Assembly (NCBI GenBank): GCA_019429405.1 | Contig: JAHYIZ010000006.1 | Span: 1-64,000, forward strand | Reading direction: 5' to 3' | Length of the DNA stretch: 64,000 nucleotides | Origin: Paracoccaceae bacterium | GTDB lineage: Bacteria; Pseudomonadota; Alphaproteobacteria; Rhodobacterales; Rhodobacteraceae | In this document: positions 55,709 through 64,000 of the stretch, piece by piece | Layout: each line of letters opens with the position of its first letter | How positions within the stretch are numbered: the stretch's first letter is position 1 | Notes under the pieces: generated by a model | Told to the model about the DNA's origin: nothing | The model's input: only the letters and a program-made list of their open reading frames with translations | Databases searched by the model: none | Translations under genes and position numbers: made by a program

Positions 55709-58700
55709 ATGACCCGCCTTTCCAGCCTGATGACCCGGATCGAAAACGAGAGCCTCGCCCCTGAAGCACCCTTGCTGGCGGCTCTGGCCGACGAGGCGGC
55801 GCTTGACGGCCCCGCGCGGCGGCGCATCGTTGAGGAAGCAGCGGCCCTTGTGCGTCAAATCCGCGCCGATGTGAGGCCGGGCCTGATGGAGGTGTTTCTG
55901 GCCGAATACGGGCTGAGCACCGAAGAAGGCGTGGCGCTGATGTGTCTGGCCGAGGCATTGCTGCGGGTGCCCGATGCCGACACCATGGACCGGCTGATCG
56001 AAGACAAGATCGCGCCTTCCGACTGGGGCAAGCACCTTGGGCGGTCCTCTTCAAGCCTCGTCAATGCCTCGACCTGGGGCCTCTTGCTGACCGGCAAGGT
56101 GCTGGAAGACAAGGAACCGGGCGTGGTTGGCCATCTGCGAAACGCGGTGCGGCGGCTGGGCGAGCCGGTCATCCGCCTTGCCGTGGGCCGCGCGATGAAA
56201 GAGATGGGGCGCCAGTTTGTGCTGGGCGAAACCATCAAGGGCGCGATGAAACGGGCCGAGGCGCGCGAGGCCGAAGGCTATTGCTTCAGCTACGACATGC
56301 TGGGCGAGGCGGCGCGCACCGGGCACGATGCGCAGCGCTATGCCGAAAGCTATGCCCGCGCGATTGCCGCCATTGCCAAGGGCTGCACCGGCGCCGATGT
56401 GCGCACCAACCCCGGCATATCGGTGAAACTCTCTGCGCTGCATCCGCGCTACGAGGTGGCGCAAGAGGCCCGCGTGATGGCCGAACTGGTGCCGGTGGTG
56501 CGCCGCCTTGCCCGCGCCGCTGCCAAGGCGGGCATGGGCTTCAACATCGACGCCGAAGAGGCCGACCGACTGGCGCTGTCGCTGAAGGTGATCGAGGCGG
56601 TGCTGGCCGACCCCGACCTGAAAGGCTGGGATGGGTTCGGCGTGGTGGTGCAGGCCTACGGGCGGCGCGCGGGCCATGTGATCGACTGGCTTTATGCCGC
56701 CGCCGAACGGCTTGACCGCCGCCTGATGGTGCGGCTGGTGAAGGGCGCCTATTGGGATGCCGAGGTGAAGCGCGCGCAGGTGCTCGGGCTGGCCGATTTT
56801 CCGGTCTTCAGCCGCAAGATCGGCACCGATGTCAGCTACATCGCGCTGGCGCGGCGGCTTTTGGGCATGACCGACCGGCTTTACCCGCAGTTTGCCACCC
56901 ATAACGCGCATACCGTGGCCGCCGTGCTGGCGATGGCCGAGGGGCGCGATTTCGAGTTTCAGCGCCTGCACGGCATGGGGCAAAAACTCCATGATATCGT
57001 GCTGAAGGGCATGGGCGCGCGCTGCCGCATTTATGCCCCGGTGGGCGCGCACCGCGACCTCTTGGCCTACCTTGTGCGGCGGTTGCTGGAAAACGGCGCC
57101 AATTCGAGCTTCGTCAATCAGATCGTCAACGAAGAGGTGCCGCCCGAGGTGGTCGCCGCCTGCCCGCTGACCGCGCTTGAGGCCGAAGGCGGCGTGAACC
57201 CGCGCCTGCCCAAGGCAGCCGCGCTTTTTGCGGGCCGCGCCAATAGCCGCGGGTTTGATCTGTCCGAACCCGGCACGCTTGCAGCCATTGAGGCTGCGCG
57301 CGCGCCCTTGGGCCACGCCCTCGCAGGCCCGGTTCTGGCCGGACAGGTCGAAGGCACGGCGCCGCTGGCGGTGCTGAATCCGGCGACCGGGGCGAAGGTG
57401 GGCGAGGTGCGCAATGCCACCCCGGCTGACGTGGAAACCGCGCTGGCCGCGGCGCGGCCATGGGCCGCGCCAGTGGCCGAGAGGGCTGCGGTGCTGGCCC
57501 GCGCCGCCGACCTGATGGAGGCCGACTTTGGCCCGATCTTCGCGATTTTGGCGCGCGAAGCGGGCAAGACGCTGCCCGATGCGGTCAGCGAATTGCGCGA
57601 GGCTGTTGACTTTTTGCGCTACTATGCCGCCGAGGCAGGCCGGCTGGCCCGGCCCGCGCTTGGGGTGTTCACCTGCATCTCCCCCTGGAACTTTCCGCTG
57701 GCAATCTTTACCGGGCAAATCGCCGCCGCGCTGGCGGCGGGCAACGCGGTGCTGGCCAAGCCCGCCGAACAGACCCCGCTGATTGCAGCGCATGCGGTGG
57801 CGCTGCTGCACCGCGCCGGGGTTCCGGCCAGCGCACTGCAAGTGTTGCCGGGCGATGGCCCCACGGTGGGCGCCGCGCTCACCTCTGACCCGCGCGTGTC
57901 TGGTGTGGCGTTCACAGGTTCCACTGATACCGCGCAGGCCATTCGCCGCGCGATGGCAGCGAACCTTGCCCCCGACGCGCCGCTGATTGCCGAAACCGGC
58001 GGCCTCAACGCGATGATCGTTGACAGCACCGCGCTGCCCGAACAGGCGGTGCGCGATGTGATCGCGTCGGCCTTCCAGTCGGCGGGGCAGCGCTGCTCGG
58101 CGCTCCGCTGCCTTTATGTGCAGCACGACATCGCCCCCGCCTTCAGCGAGATGCTCTTTGGCGCGATGGACGAGCTTTCGGTGGGCGACCCGTGGCATCT
58201 GGCCACCGATATCGGCCCGGTGATCGACGCCGAGGCCGAGGCAAGCATCGGCGCCCATATCGGGCAGGCCGAGGCCGAAGAGCGGCTATTGAAAGAACTG
58301 CCGCGCCCCGAGGGCGGGTTTTACATCACCCCAACGGTCATCCGGGTGCAAGGCATCGCGGATATGGGCCGCGAGATCTTTGGCCCGGTGCTGCATCTGG
58401 CAACCTTCCGCGCTGAAGAGCTGCCGCGCGTGCTGGCCGACATCACCGCTACCGGCTACGGGCTGACTTTCGGGCTGCACAGCCGCATCGACAATCGCGT
58501 GCAAGAGGTGACCGAGGCGCTGGCGGTGGGCAACATCTACGTCAACCGCAACCAGATTGGCGCGGTGGTGGGCAGCCAGCCATTTGGCGGCGAGGGGCTT
58601 TCTGGCACTGGGCCAAAGGCGGGGGGGCCGCACTATCTGACCCGCTTCACGGCACCGCCACGCCCCGCGATGGCGCAGGCAGGCGATGCCCCGCCCACGA

Positions 58701-59143
58701 CCGGCGCTGCGGTTCAGGCGGCGCTTGCCGCATGCACGCCTGCCACGCCCCTGCCTGGGTGCGAGCTGCCGGGGCCGACGGGCGAATCCAACCGCCTCAC
58801 ACTGCACGCGCGTGAACCGCTCTTGTGCCTAGGGCCGGGGGCCGAGGCCACGGCAGCGCAAGCCGGGGCCGTGCGCGCACTCGGCGGGCGGGCGGTTGCG
58901 GCAAGCGGGCTCGCCCCCGAGGCGCTGACCGGCCTCGCCGGGTTCTCGGGCGCGCTTTGGTGGGGCGACGCAGCCACCGCACGCGCTTTTGCGCAAGCAC
59001 TCGCCGCCCGCCCCGGCCCGATTCTGCCGCTGATCGGCGCGCTGCCCGATCTGGCGCATGTGGCGCATGAACGGGTGATCTGCATCGATACCACGGCATC
59101 GGGCGGCAACGCGGCGCTGTTGGCGGGCGCGGGCACCGCCTGA
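55709..59143 (+). CDS. putA: bifunctional proline dehydrogenase / delta-1-pyrroline-5-carboxylate dehydrogenase
   Basis: 1144 residues. The N-terminal arm leads to the FAD-dependent proline dehydrogenase barrel (about residues 90-470, with LMVRLVKGAYWDAEVKRAQVLG, ATHNAHTVAAVLAMAEG). The aldehyde dehydrogenase domain (about 540-1010) has ISPWNFPLAIFTGQIAAALAAGN, ETGGLNAMIVDSTAL and the catalytic cysteine in SAGQRCSALRC (about residue 796). A further 100-residue C-terminal domain follows. No ribbon-helix-helix domain, so regulation is by the separate Lrp-type protein. It oxidises proline to glutamate at the membrane. AAGGGAG precedes the ATG. Confidence 0.98.
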   Translation: MTRLSSLMTRIENESLAPEAPLLAALADEAALDGPARRRIVEEAAALVRQIRADVRPGLMEVFLAEYGLSTEEGVALMCLAEALLRVPDADTMDRLIEDKIAPSDWGKHLGRSSSSLVNASTWGLLLTGKVLEDKEPGVVGHLRNAVRRLGEPVIRLAVGRAMKEMGRQFVLGETIKGAMKRAEAREAEGYCFSYDMLGEAARTGHDAQRYAESYARAIAAIAKGCTGADVRTNPGISVKLSALHPRYEVAQEARVMAELVPVVRRLARAAAKAGMGFNIDAEEADRLALSLKVIEAVLADPDLKGWDGFGVVVQAYGRRAGHVIDWLYAAAERLDRRLMVRLVKGAYWDAEVKRAQVLGLADFPVFSRKIGTDVSYIALARRLLGMTDRLYPQFATHNAHTVAAVLAMAEGRDFEFQRLHGMGQKLHDIVLKGMGARCRIYAPVGAHRDLLAYLVRRLLENGANSSFVNQIVNEEVPPEVVAACPLTALEAEGGVNPRLPKAAALFAGRANSRGFDLSEPGTLAAIEAARAPLGHALAGPVLAGQVEGTAPLAVLNPATGAKVGEVRNATPADVETALAAARPWAAPVAERAAVLARAADLMEADFGPIFAILAREAGKTLPDAVSELREAVDFLRYYAAEAGRLARPALGVFTCISPWNFPLAIFTGQIAAALAAGNAVLAKPAEQTPLIAAHAVALLHRAGVPASALQVLPGDGPTVGAALTSDPRVSGVAFTGSTDTAQAIRRAMAANLAPDAPLIAETGGLNAMIVDSTALPEQAVRDVIASAFQSAGQRCSALRCLYVQHDIAPAFSEMLFGAMDELSVGDPWHLATDIGPVIDAEAEASIGAHIGQAEAEERLLKELPRPEGGFYITPTVIRVQGIADMGREIFGPVLHLATFRAEELPRVLADITATGYGLTFGLHSRIDNRVQEVTEALAVGNIYVNRNQIGAVVGSQPFGGEGLSGTGPKAGGPHYLTRFTAPPRPAMAQAGDAPPTTGAAVQAALAACTPATPLPGCELPGPTGESNRLTLHAREPLLCLGPGAEATAAQAGAVRALGGRAVAASGLAPEALTGLAGFSGALWWGDAATARAFAQALAARPGPILPLIGALPDLAHVAHERVICIDTTASGGNAALLAGAGTA

Positions 59144-59154
59144 GGCGCGCGGGC

Positions 59155-60243
59155 TCACCCCAGCCCGGTCAGCAACAGCGAGCCATCCATCATCGGAAAC
59201 GCCACCCGACCATTGCCAAGCGGCAGCGCCGCATGGCGGGTCTTGCCGGGCACACGGCCGGTCAGGCTCAGCGCGCCGTCACGCAGGTCGAGCAGGCGCA
59301 GGGTATCGCGCATGTCGAGCGTGTAAAGCTGACCACCCGCGCTGGTCAGTTCAGCCAAAACAGAGGCCCAGTTGCCGCCGCCCCCGCGGTAATCAGTGGT
59401 CAGGTGCTGCCAGCGTGGCAAGCCGGTGCCGGTGTCGATGGCATAAAGCCGCCCGGTCGGCGACCACAGGCAGGCCAGATCGCCGGCAACGTGGTGCGAA
59501 TTGATGAAGTTGCCGGCGATGAACTCCCAGCGGATCTTGCCATCCTCCGGGCCGATCCCCAGCAGCTGTTCCTGATAGCTGCCCGCCACCAGCACGCCCT
59601 CGCCAAAATGGATCTGCCGAAGGTATTGCCAGCGCGCGCGCCCGTCGATCTGCCAGCGCATCGCGCCATCGGCCAGCGACATCGCATAAAGGCGCCCGTC
59701 ACCCGGACCGGCAAAGACCGCGTCGCCCGCAATGCAGGGCGCATAGGCCGCGATCGTATCGGGAACCCCGGCGAACCGCCAAAGCTCTGCCCCGGTCTCA
59801 AGGTCGAGCGCCACGATTTCGTGCCCGTCGCCAAAGACCACGCGGCCAGCAGCCACCACCGGCACCCCGGTCTGGATGCGCGCAGTGTAGCGCCAGCGAT
59901 CGGCGCCGGTGTCGCGGTCAAGGCAGGCCATGCCCGCCCGCCCGCCGATTACCAGCGCACCCGGCCCGAGCCTCGGGCGGAACACTGCGGCAGCGCCGAG
60001 CAGGTGCGGGCGCAGCCAATCCGGCGCTGCCGCATCGGGCGTTATTCGGCCGACCGTATCGCTGCCGCAAAAGAACAGCGCGCCCGCGTCAAGCGCGGGC
60101 GGGCTAAGGGTCTGGTTGCCGGTCTGCCAGCGGGCGATTTCGCGCAGCAGCGGCGCGGGCACCTCGGCCCGCGCGCGCAATGGCCACGCCAATGTGGCAG
60201 CCCCGATCGCCGCCAGAACCTGGCGGCGGGTCGTCACTCGCAT
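59155..60243 (-). CDS. Tat-exported PQQ-like beta-propeller protein
   Basis: 362 residues. A twin-arginine start ([23 protein letters not shown]) is followed by repeated beta-propeller blades of PQQ type ([48 protein letters not shown]), about seven blades. The spacing fits quinoprotein-like propellers, but the calcium and PQQ ligands cannot be checked by eye. It starts inside the last ten bases of the cytochrome gene and is therefore coupled to it. Convergent with putA (11 bases apart). No catalytic role is assigned. Confidence 0.85.
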   Translation of the reverse strand: MRVTTRRQVLAAIGAATLAWPLRARAEVPAPLLREIARWQTGNQTLSPPALDAGALFFCGSDTVGRITPDAAAPDWLRPHLLGAAAVFRPRLGPGALVIGGRAGMACLDRDTGADRWRYTARIQTGVPVVAAGRVVFGDGHEIVALDLETGAELWRFAGVPDTIAAYAPCIAGDAVFAGPGDGRLYAMSLADGAMRWQIDGRARWQYLRQIHFGEGVLVAGSYQEQLLGIGPEDGKIRWEFIAGNFINSHHVAGDLACLWSPTGRLYAIDTGTGLPRWQHLTTDYRGGGGNWASVLAELTSAGGQLYTLDMRDTLRLLDLRDGALSLTGRVPGKTRHAALPLGNGRVAFPMMDGSLLLTGLG

Positions 60244-61091
60244 TTCGCGCCTTGCTTGACCCAGAGGAACAGGATCTGGGTGTTCGGATGGTCGCGGTTT
60301 TCGAACGGGCTGATGCCGGGGGGCATGCGGTTTTCGGCCAGATGCTGCCAGATACCGCTCCGTTCCGGCGCGCCTGCAATGACCACTTTGGTTGCATTGT
60401 CAACGCCATTGGCCACCGAATCTGCGCCCAGCATGATGCCTTCGTAACTGCTCAGATCAAGCTCGTGGAAGCTGGGCGGTTCCTGGTTGGACATGTGGCA
60501 ATCGGTGCAGGCGGGGGTATCGGGTGCAAAAGCGCTTTCGGTGGCGAACAGCGGCAACACGTTTGCGGCAAAGTTGGCGTCGTTCGGCGCGCCGGCAAGA
60601 ATCCAGTCTTCGACAAGGCTGATCGCGTCACTGTCTGTGGGCACATCGAAGTTCACCCCCAGCGGCATCCGGTTGTTACGCAGCCTGCGCCCGATGACTT
60701 CGCGCTTGGGGTCTTGCCCCGGCACGAGGATCGCGCGGGCGGGTTCTTCGGTGGCGCCAAGCCGGATGCCCTCGCAGCTCGACAGGTCGAGCCCGCGATA
60801 GCTTTCAGCAGGGTCGTTGCTGGAATGGCAGACAATGCAGGCCGGGCCTGGCCCGAAAGCGTTGGGCACATGCATCAGCGTATCAATATAGCTATAGGGG
60901 ATCGGGATGTTGCGTTTGAGGATCAGCTCGTTCACAGCGGCGTCATCGCCATCGACGCTGATCTTTCCCTCAGCAATGTCGTCTGCGAGCAGGCGTGCCA
61001 GTGACCCGCCGTCTGCCACTGCCGATGTCGCCACAAACGCGGCCACTGCGGCACCGATCGCCAGCTCCGCCACCATTTTCGGTGTTGTCAT
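60234..61091 (-). CDS. exported protein with two CxxCH c-type heme domains
   Basis: 285 residues with a signal peptide ([20 protein letters not shown]) and two tandem domains. Each has a CxxCH ([16 protein letters not shown]), then GLDLSS-EGI-LGA or [14 protein letters not shown], then a possible distal methionine in NNRMPLG or ENRMPPG, and a closing WI-GA / WVKQGA. This matches planctomycete-type cytochrome domains (PSCyt1-like). It is probably a periplasmic diheme electron carrier. The ATG at 61091 is chosen because the residues before it are not signal-like. First gene of a two-gene operon with the propeller. Confidence 0.87.
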   Translation of the reverse strand: MTTPKMVAELAIGAAVAAFVATSAVADGGSLARLLADDIAEGKISVDGDDAAVNELILKRNIPIPYSYIDTLMHVPNAFGPGPACIVCHSSNDPAESYRGLDLSSCEGIRLGATEEPARAILVPGQDPKREVIGRRLRNNRMPLGVNFDVPTDSDAISLVEDWILAGAPNDANFAANVLPLFATESAFAPDTPACTDCHMSNQEPPSFHELDLSSYEGIMLGADSVANGVDNATKVVIAGAPERSGIWQHLAENRMPPGISPFENRDHPNTQILFLWVKQGAKCE

Positions 61092-61165
61092 ATTTTCCCT
61101 CTCCCTTGCTTTGAGCCGCGGCAATCGCCGCACCGTTTCTTGAGCTCACAGGATCGTGAGGTAAC

Positions 61166-61185
61166 GCCGACGCTGTCAAGTCGGC
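61166..61185 (-). promoter_or_regulatory. candidate promoter -35 with inverted-repeat operator for the cytochrome operon
   Basis: On the minus strand a perfect TTGACA (61179-61174) lies inside GCCGAC-N8-GTCGGC (61185-61166), a six-base inverted repeat. The -10 is weak (GATCCT after 18 bases). A repressor bound here would block RNA polymerase. 75 bases before the cytochrome start. Confidence 0.5.
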
Positions 61186-61191
61186 AGAAAC

Positions 61192-61560
61192 GGTCATTAA
61201 ACCAGAGGTATAATGGTGATTAAGTAATTGTTTTCATTTTAGTATTCTGAATATCTGCCAAACCACCGCATACTGCAGTTGCGAAATCAACGCTCTGCGC
61301 TGCGGCATGATTTGATCTGCCTGATCGGCCAATGCGGCATAAGCTTATATTTTTCTTAAAGTAAAACCAAACAAGCATCAGGGTATTTCGTGCTGCATCG
61401 CAGCGACGACTTCGGGTTTGGCCGCCGAGATCTGCCGTAAACCATTGTGCTATTCTTGGCGTTTTTGCACAGAAGGCGCTGCCGTTCACGGTTCGTGAAT
61501 CGCGGAGCGCCGTTTCCGGCCTCAGCCGAGGGCCACCAGCAGGCCCGCGCTGGCAGGTGC
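61192..61560. other. gene-free AT-rich intergenic
   Basis: No supported gene between the cytochrome and rhomboid starts. The part 61195-61380 is far more AT-rich than the rest of the window and has TGCGGCAT twice (61301-61308, 61333-61340). A CTGC-ATC-GCAG palindrome lies at 61393-61403. It may hold promoters for both divergent genes; otherwise I see nothing. Confidence 0.5.
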
Positions 61561-61600
61561 CCACTTGACGGCGCGCAGCGCTTCGGAAAGGTTCGGGCAC

Positions 61601-62332
61601 ATGTTCCCCTTGCGCGACCATAACCCATCGCAGCGCCCGGCCTTCGTGACATGGGTTCTTATCGGCATGAACCTGGCGGTGTTTGCGGCCACGTGGTCCT
61701 CGGGCGACTATCCCGGTGCGCTCTGGCAAAGCCTCGCGCTTTACCCCGGGGCGGTCACGCAGGGGCAAATGCTGACCGGCCTTGTCAGCCACATGTTCGT
61801 GCATGCGGGGCTCGCGCATCTTGCCGGCAATATGCTGTTCTTGTGGATCTTCGGCGACAACCTTGAAGAAATGCTCGGGCATTTCGGGTTTGCGGTGCTC
61901 TACCTCGCCAGCGGCCTTGCCGCCGCGTCGGCGCAGATCCTTGCAGACCCGTCAAGCATGGTGCCGATGGTTGGCGGATCTGGTGCCATAGCCGGGGTGA
62001 TGGGCGGCTATCTGCTGCTGTTTCCGCGCGCGCGCGTCGATGTGCTGTTCATCTTCGTGATCTTCTTCAAGGTCCTGCCGGTTCCGGCCTGGGCCGTGCT
62101 TGGGGTCTGGTTTGCCCTGCAGGTGTTCAATGGCACAGTGGCCGACATCGGCGGCGGCGGGGTTGCCTACTGGGCGCATGTGGGGGGCTTTGCGGCGGGC
62201 TTGCTGCTGACCTTTCCGGCATGGGTCCGGCGCGGTGCCGCCAGCTTCTGGGCCGCAAGCGGCGGTCACCCTGTGCATCCGGCAAACCGCTACCCCAGCC
62301 GCATTCCCATCGTGCCACGAAGGCGCCGCTGA
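61601..62332 (+). CDS. rhomboid family intramembrane serine protease
   Basis: 243 residues with six helices. The catalytic serine is in MVGGSGAIAGVMGGYL (about residue 127) and the histidine in AYWAHVGGFAAGLLL (about residue 193); HMFVHAGLAHLAGNMLFLWIFGDNLEE is the conserved loop-2 region. It cleaves single-pass membrane proteins; substrates unknown. The ATG at 61601 is preferred over ORF codons from 61565. Overlaps the next start (TGATG). Confidence 0.95.
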   Translation: MFPLRDHNPSQRPAFVTWVLIGMNLAVFAATWSSGDYPGALWQSLALYPGAVTQGQMLTGLVSHMFVHAGLAHLAGNMLFLWIFGDNLEEMLGHFGFAVLYLASGLAAASAQILADPSSMVPMVGGSGAIAGVMGGYLLLFPRARVDVLFIFVIFFKVLPVPAWAVLGVWFALQVFNGTVADIGGGGVAYWAHVGGFAAGLLLTFPAWVRRGAASFWAASGGHPVHPANRYPSRIPIVPRRRR

Positions 62333-62715
62333 TGCTGCCCGAGATCGACACACCGCACCGTCTGACGTGTCATTGCGGCGCGGTCGAATTGCAGGTGCGG
62401 CTCAGCGATGGCCTCGCCACCGCACGCCGCTGCGATTGCTCGTTCTGCCGCAGGCGCGGCGCGGTGGCGATATCGGTGCCGCTTGCCGGACTTTTGATTG
62501 CCAGGGGCGCCGAAAGCCTCGCTCTCTACCAGTTCGGCAGCCACACCGCGAAACACTGGTTCTGCAAGACCTGCGGCATCTACACCCACCACCAGCGCCG
62601 CTCGAACCCCAATGAATACGGTGTCAATGCAGGCTGCCTCGATGGCGTAAACCCGCGCGACCTGGACCCCGTGCCCTGGGTCGATGGCGTCAACCACCCG
62701 TCGGACCGGGGCTGA
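62332..62715 (+). CDS. GFA/CENP-V family zinc protein
   Basis: 127 residues with the family's zinc cysteines: LTCHCGAVELQV, RRCDCSFCRRRGAV and HWFCKTCGIYTHHQRRSNP. The family includes glutathione-dependent formaldehyde-activating and related enzymes; a specific reaction is not assigned. Coupled to the rhomboid gene by a one-base overlap. Confidence 0.92.
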   Translation: MLPEIDTPHRLTCHCGAVELQVRLSDGLATARRCDCSFCRRRGAVAISVPLAGLLIARGAESLALYQFGSHTAKHWFCKTCGIYTHHQRRSNPNEYGVNAGCLDGVNPRDLDPVPWVDGVNHPSDRG

Positions 62716-62720
62716 TTACC

Positions 62721-62782
62721 GCGTCTTCTTTGCACAAATACCCTCGGGGGGTCCGGGGGGCAGACGGCCCCCCGGCTTTGCC
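62721..62782 (+). repeat. REP-like intergenic element after the GFA gene
   Basis: CGTCTTCTTTGCACAAATAC continues to CCTCGGGGGG, then a CCGGGGGGC/GCCCCCCGG hairpin with an AGACG loop. It is almost identical to the 50431 copy and lies between convergent genes, so it may serve as terminator for both. Confidence 0.8.
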
Positions 62783-62786
62783 GCAA

Positions 62787-63578
62787 TCAGGCGGGCGCGC
62801 GCAGGGTGGCGCAGAACTGCTCATATAGCCCGGAGTTGCCGGCAATCACCGAGCCGCTATCGAAGATGTCGGCGCCGTCGCGCACCGCGCCCACAAAGCC
62901 GCCCGCCTCTTTCACAAGTATCAGCCCCGCCGCGATATCCCAGGCATTGATGCCGCGTTCCCAGTAGCCGTCATAGCGCCCCGCTGCGACATAGGCGAGG
63001 TCGAGCGCCGCTGCGCCCCAGCGCCGCACCCCGGCACAAACCGGCATCAGGCGGGCAAGGTCTTGCAGCGTGGCGGGCAAGGTCGGCCGGCCGCCAAACG
63101 GCACTCCGGTGGCAAAGATGGCCTCGATCATCGTGCGACGCCCGGAAACCCGCAGCCGGGTTTCGTTCATGAAGGTGCCAAGCCCCTTTTCGGCGTAGAA
63201 CAGTTCATCTTTTGCGGCGTCAAACACCACCCCGGCGACAATCTCGCCCTTGTGTTCCAGCGCGATCGACACCGCCCAATGCGGCAGACCGTGCAGAAAA
63301 TTGGTGGTGCCATCGAGCGGATCGACGATCCAGCGCCGGGTCGGGTCTTCGCCCGCCTCTTCGCCGGTTTCCTCGCCAAGCCAACCGTAGGCGGGCCGCG
63401 CGCCGCGCAACTCTTCCTTGATCAGCCGCTCCGCCTCGCGGTCGGCCTTGGTCACGAAATCGCCCGGCCCCTTGGCGGAAACCTGAAGGTTTTCCACTTC
63501 GCGAAAGTCCTTGACCAGCGCACGACCCGCCTTGCGGGCGGCCTTGATCATCAGGTTGAGGTTGGCGCTGCCGTGCAT
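62787..63578 (-). CDS. suhB: inositol monophosphatase family protein
   Basis: 263 residues. It has the metal-binding motifs LGEETGEEAGE, WIVDPLDGTTNFLHGLPH and INAWDIAAGLILVKEAGG. It dephosphorylates inositol phosphates, and SuhB also takes part in rRNA transcription in enterobacteria. The ATG at 63578 has an AAAGGAG-type site upstream. It lies between two oppositely oriented REP-like elements. Confidence 0.93.
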   Translation of the reverse strand: MHGSANLNLMIKAARKAGRALVKDFREVENLQVSAKGPGDFVTKADREAERLIKEELRGARPAYGWLGEETGEEAGEDPTRRWIVDPLDGTTNFLHGLPHWAVSIALEHKGEIVAGVVFDAAKDELFYAEKGLGTFMNETRLRVSGRRTMIEAIFATGVPFGGRPTLPATLQDLARLMPVCAGVRRWGAAALDLAYVAAGRYDGYWERGINAWDIAAGLILVKEAGGFVGAVRDGADIFDSGSVIAGNSGLYEQFCATLRAPA

Positions 63579-63659
63579 GGGGGGCTCCTTTTTGTCAGGC
63601 GCTGGCTATACGCGCGCTGCGGCCGGATGCCAAGGGGCTTGGGCCGGTAGTGCGGGGTG

Positions 63660-63723
63660 GCAAGGGCGGGGGGCTTTCCGCCCCCCGCACCCCCCGAGGG
63701 TATTTGTGCGAAGAAGACGCCCC
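63660..63723 (-). repeat. REP-like intergenic element after the lysR gene
   Basis: On the minus strand CGTCTTCTTCGCACAAATAC continues to CCTCGGGGGG, then a GCGGGGGGC/GCCCCCCGC hairpin. It starts five bases after the lysR stop and is an inverted copy of the 62721 element. Confidence 0.8.
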
Positions 63724-63727
63724 TATG

Positions 63728-64000
63728 TCAGGACCGTTGCAGCTTGACCGGCTCGCTGCGACCCAACCGCAGGAAATGCGCCATGAAGGGTTCGGTCGCG
63801 TCTTCGGCGCGGGTGGCGGCGTAAAGACGTTTCGTCAGCCCCTTGGCGGTGATCGGGCGGGTGATGTAGTCGGGGCGGTATTTTACCTCGCGCAGGACCC
63901 AGTCGGGCAGCACCGAGACACCACGCCCCGAAGCCACCAGCATCAGGATGACGGCGGTCAGTTCGACCTGCCGGATCGCCCTTGGTTCCACCCGCGCGGC
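63728..64000 (-). CDS. LysR family regulator, 3' part
   Basis: About 90 C-terminal residues are inside the window; the gene continues past the right edge, so its start and helix-turn-helix are not visible. The visible RQVELTAVILMLVASGRGVSVLPDWVLREV is the end of a LysR substrate-binding domain and resembles MetR of homocysteine/methionine control, but the assignment needs the missing part. Confidence 0.75.
   Translation of the reverse strand, partial: AARVEPRAIRQVELTAVILMLVASGRGVSVLPDWVLREVKYRPDYITRPITAKGLTKRLYAATRAEDATEPFMAHFLRLGRSEPVKLQRS

Noticed and set aside
56051-58258. A 735-codon open frame antisense to putA, and a 547-codon frame antisense to gcvP (2077-3720)
   Set aside because: Both are long only because GC-rich codons leave few stops in the antisense frame. 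The sense genes are complete and conserved.
61393-61403. A CTGC-ATC-GCAG match to the PhaR core in the AT-rich gap
   Set aside because: Single, isolated and within chance expectation; no link to PHA genes.
61220-61882. A 220-codon minus-strand frame across the AT-rich gap
   Set aside because: Half of it is antisense to the rhomboid gene and the rest matches no family I know; there is no convincing start.
62721-63723. A composite transposon around suhB, suggested by flanking inverted repeats
   Set aside because: No transposase or target duplication is visible, and the repeats belong to a family spread across the window.

Overview
The window looks like ordinary chromosome from a GC-rich alphaproteobacterium, most likely a member of the Rhodobacteraceae (Rhodobacter/Paracoccus relatives). 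This rests on base composition, on the PhaR/PhaP/PhaC/PhaZ polyhydroxyalkanoate block, on an Lrp-type regulator next to a long PutA without a DNA-binding domain, and on the hisB-hisH ... hisA-hisF-hisE order. About 60 protein genes, one tRNA and several regulatory RNAs or sites can be supported. I saw no rRNA, CRISPR array, prophage or insertion sequence. The taxonomic call is an inference from gene content.

Layout. 0-6 kb: the 5' tip of azlD and azlC, then the glycine cleavage operon gcvT-gcvH-SRPBCC-gcvP (minus strand) behind a tandem glycine riboswitch. 6-14 kb: a short-form glutamyl-tRNA synthetase, a small zincin, an exported metallo-beta-lactamase-fold protein, a PfkB phosphofructokinase, a small membrane protein, NAD synthetase, and an exported protein made almost only of MORN repeats. 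14-17.8 kb: a tetR-hlyD-ABC-ABC efflux operon with a palindromic operator. 17.8-19.6 kb: leuA behind a leader peptide with a leucine-codon run. 19.6-25.3 kb: the cell-shape operon mreB-mreC-mreD-mrdA-rodA. 25.3-31.9 kb: a ghrA-type reductase and the histidine genes hisB-hisH and hisA-hisF-hisE, split by an opposite-strand block (DUF2147 protein, sodium:solute symporter, small membrane partner).

32-38 kb: a class III aminotransferase and the PHA storage cluster (phaR, phaP, phaC on minus; phaZ on plus). The phaP promoter has two close matches to the PhaR operator. 38-45 kb: an alpha/beta hydrolase, thrS, a cold-shock gene, an acyl-CoA synthetase and an MsbA-like ABC exporter. 45-50.8 kb: tRNA-Leu(UAA), an ImuA-like protein, an MFS transporter, an SDR oxidoreductase whose start codon is out of frame with its body, metG and a second cold-shock gene. 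51-59 kb: an arginine/proline catabolic block (arginase, ornithine cyclodeaminase, a GabT-type aminotransferase, Lrp-type regulator, PutA). 59-64 kb: a two-gene exported redox pair (Tat-type beta-propeller plus two-CxxCH cytochrome), a rhomboid protease, a GFA protein, an inositol monophosphatase and the 3' part of a LysR regulator.

The genes are mostly core metabolism, so the interest lies mainly in control sequences and a few odd genes. The main points are the SDR frame disruption at a T5 run, the cytochrome/propeller pair with a candidate operator on its -35, the phaP promoter carrying PhaR-type sites, the leuA leader, a palindrome-dense intergenic at 53.0-53.35 kb, and at least ten copies of a GC-rich REP-like intergenic element.
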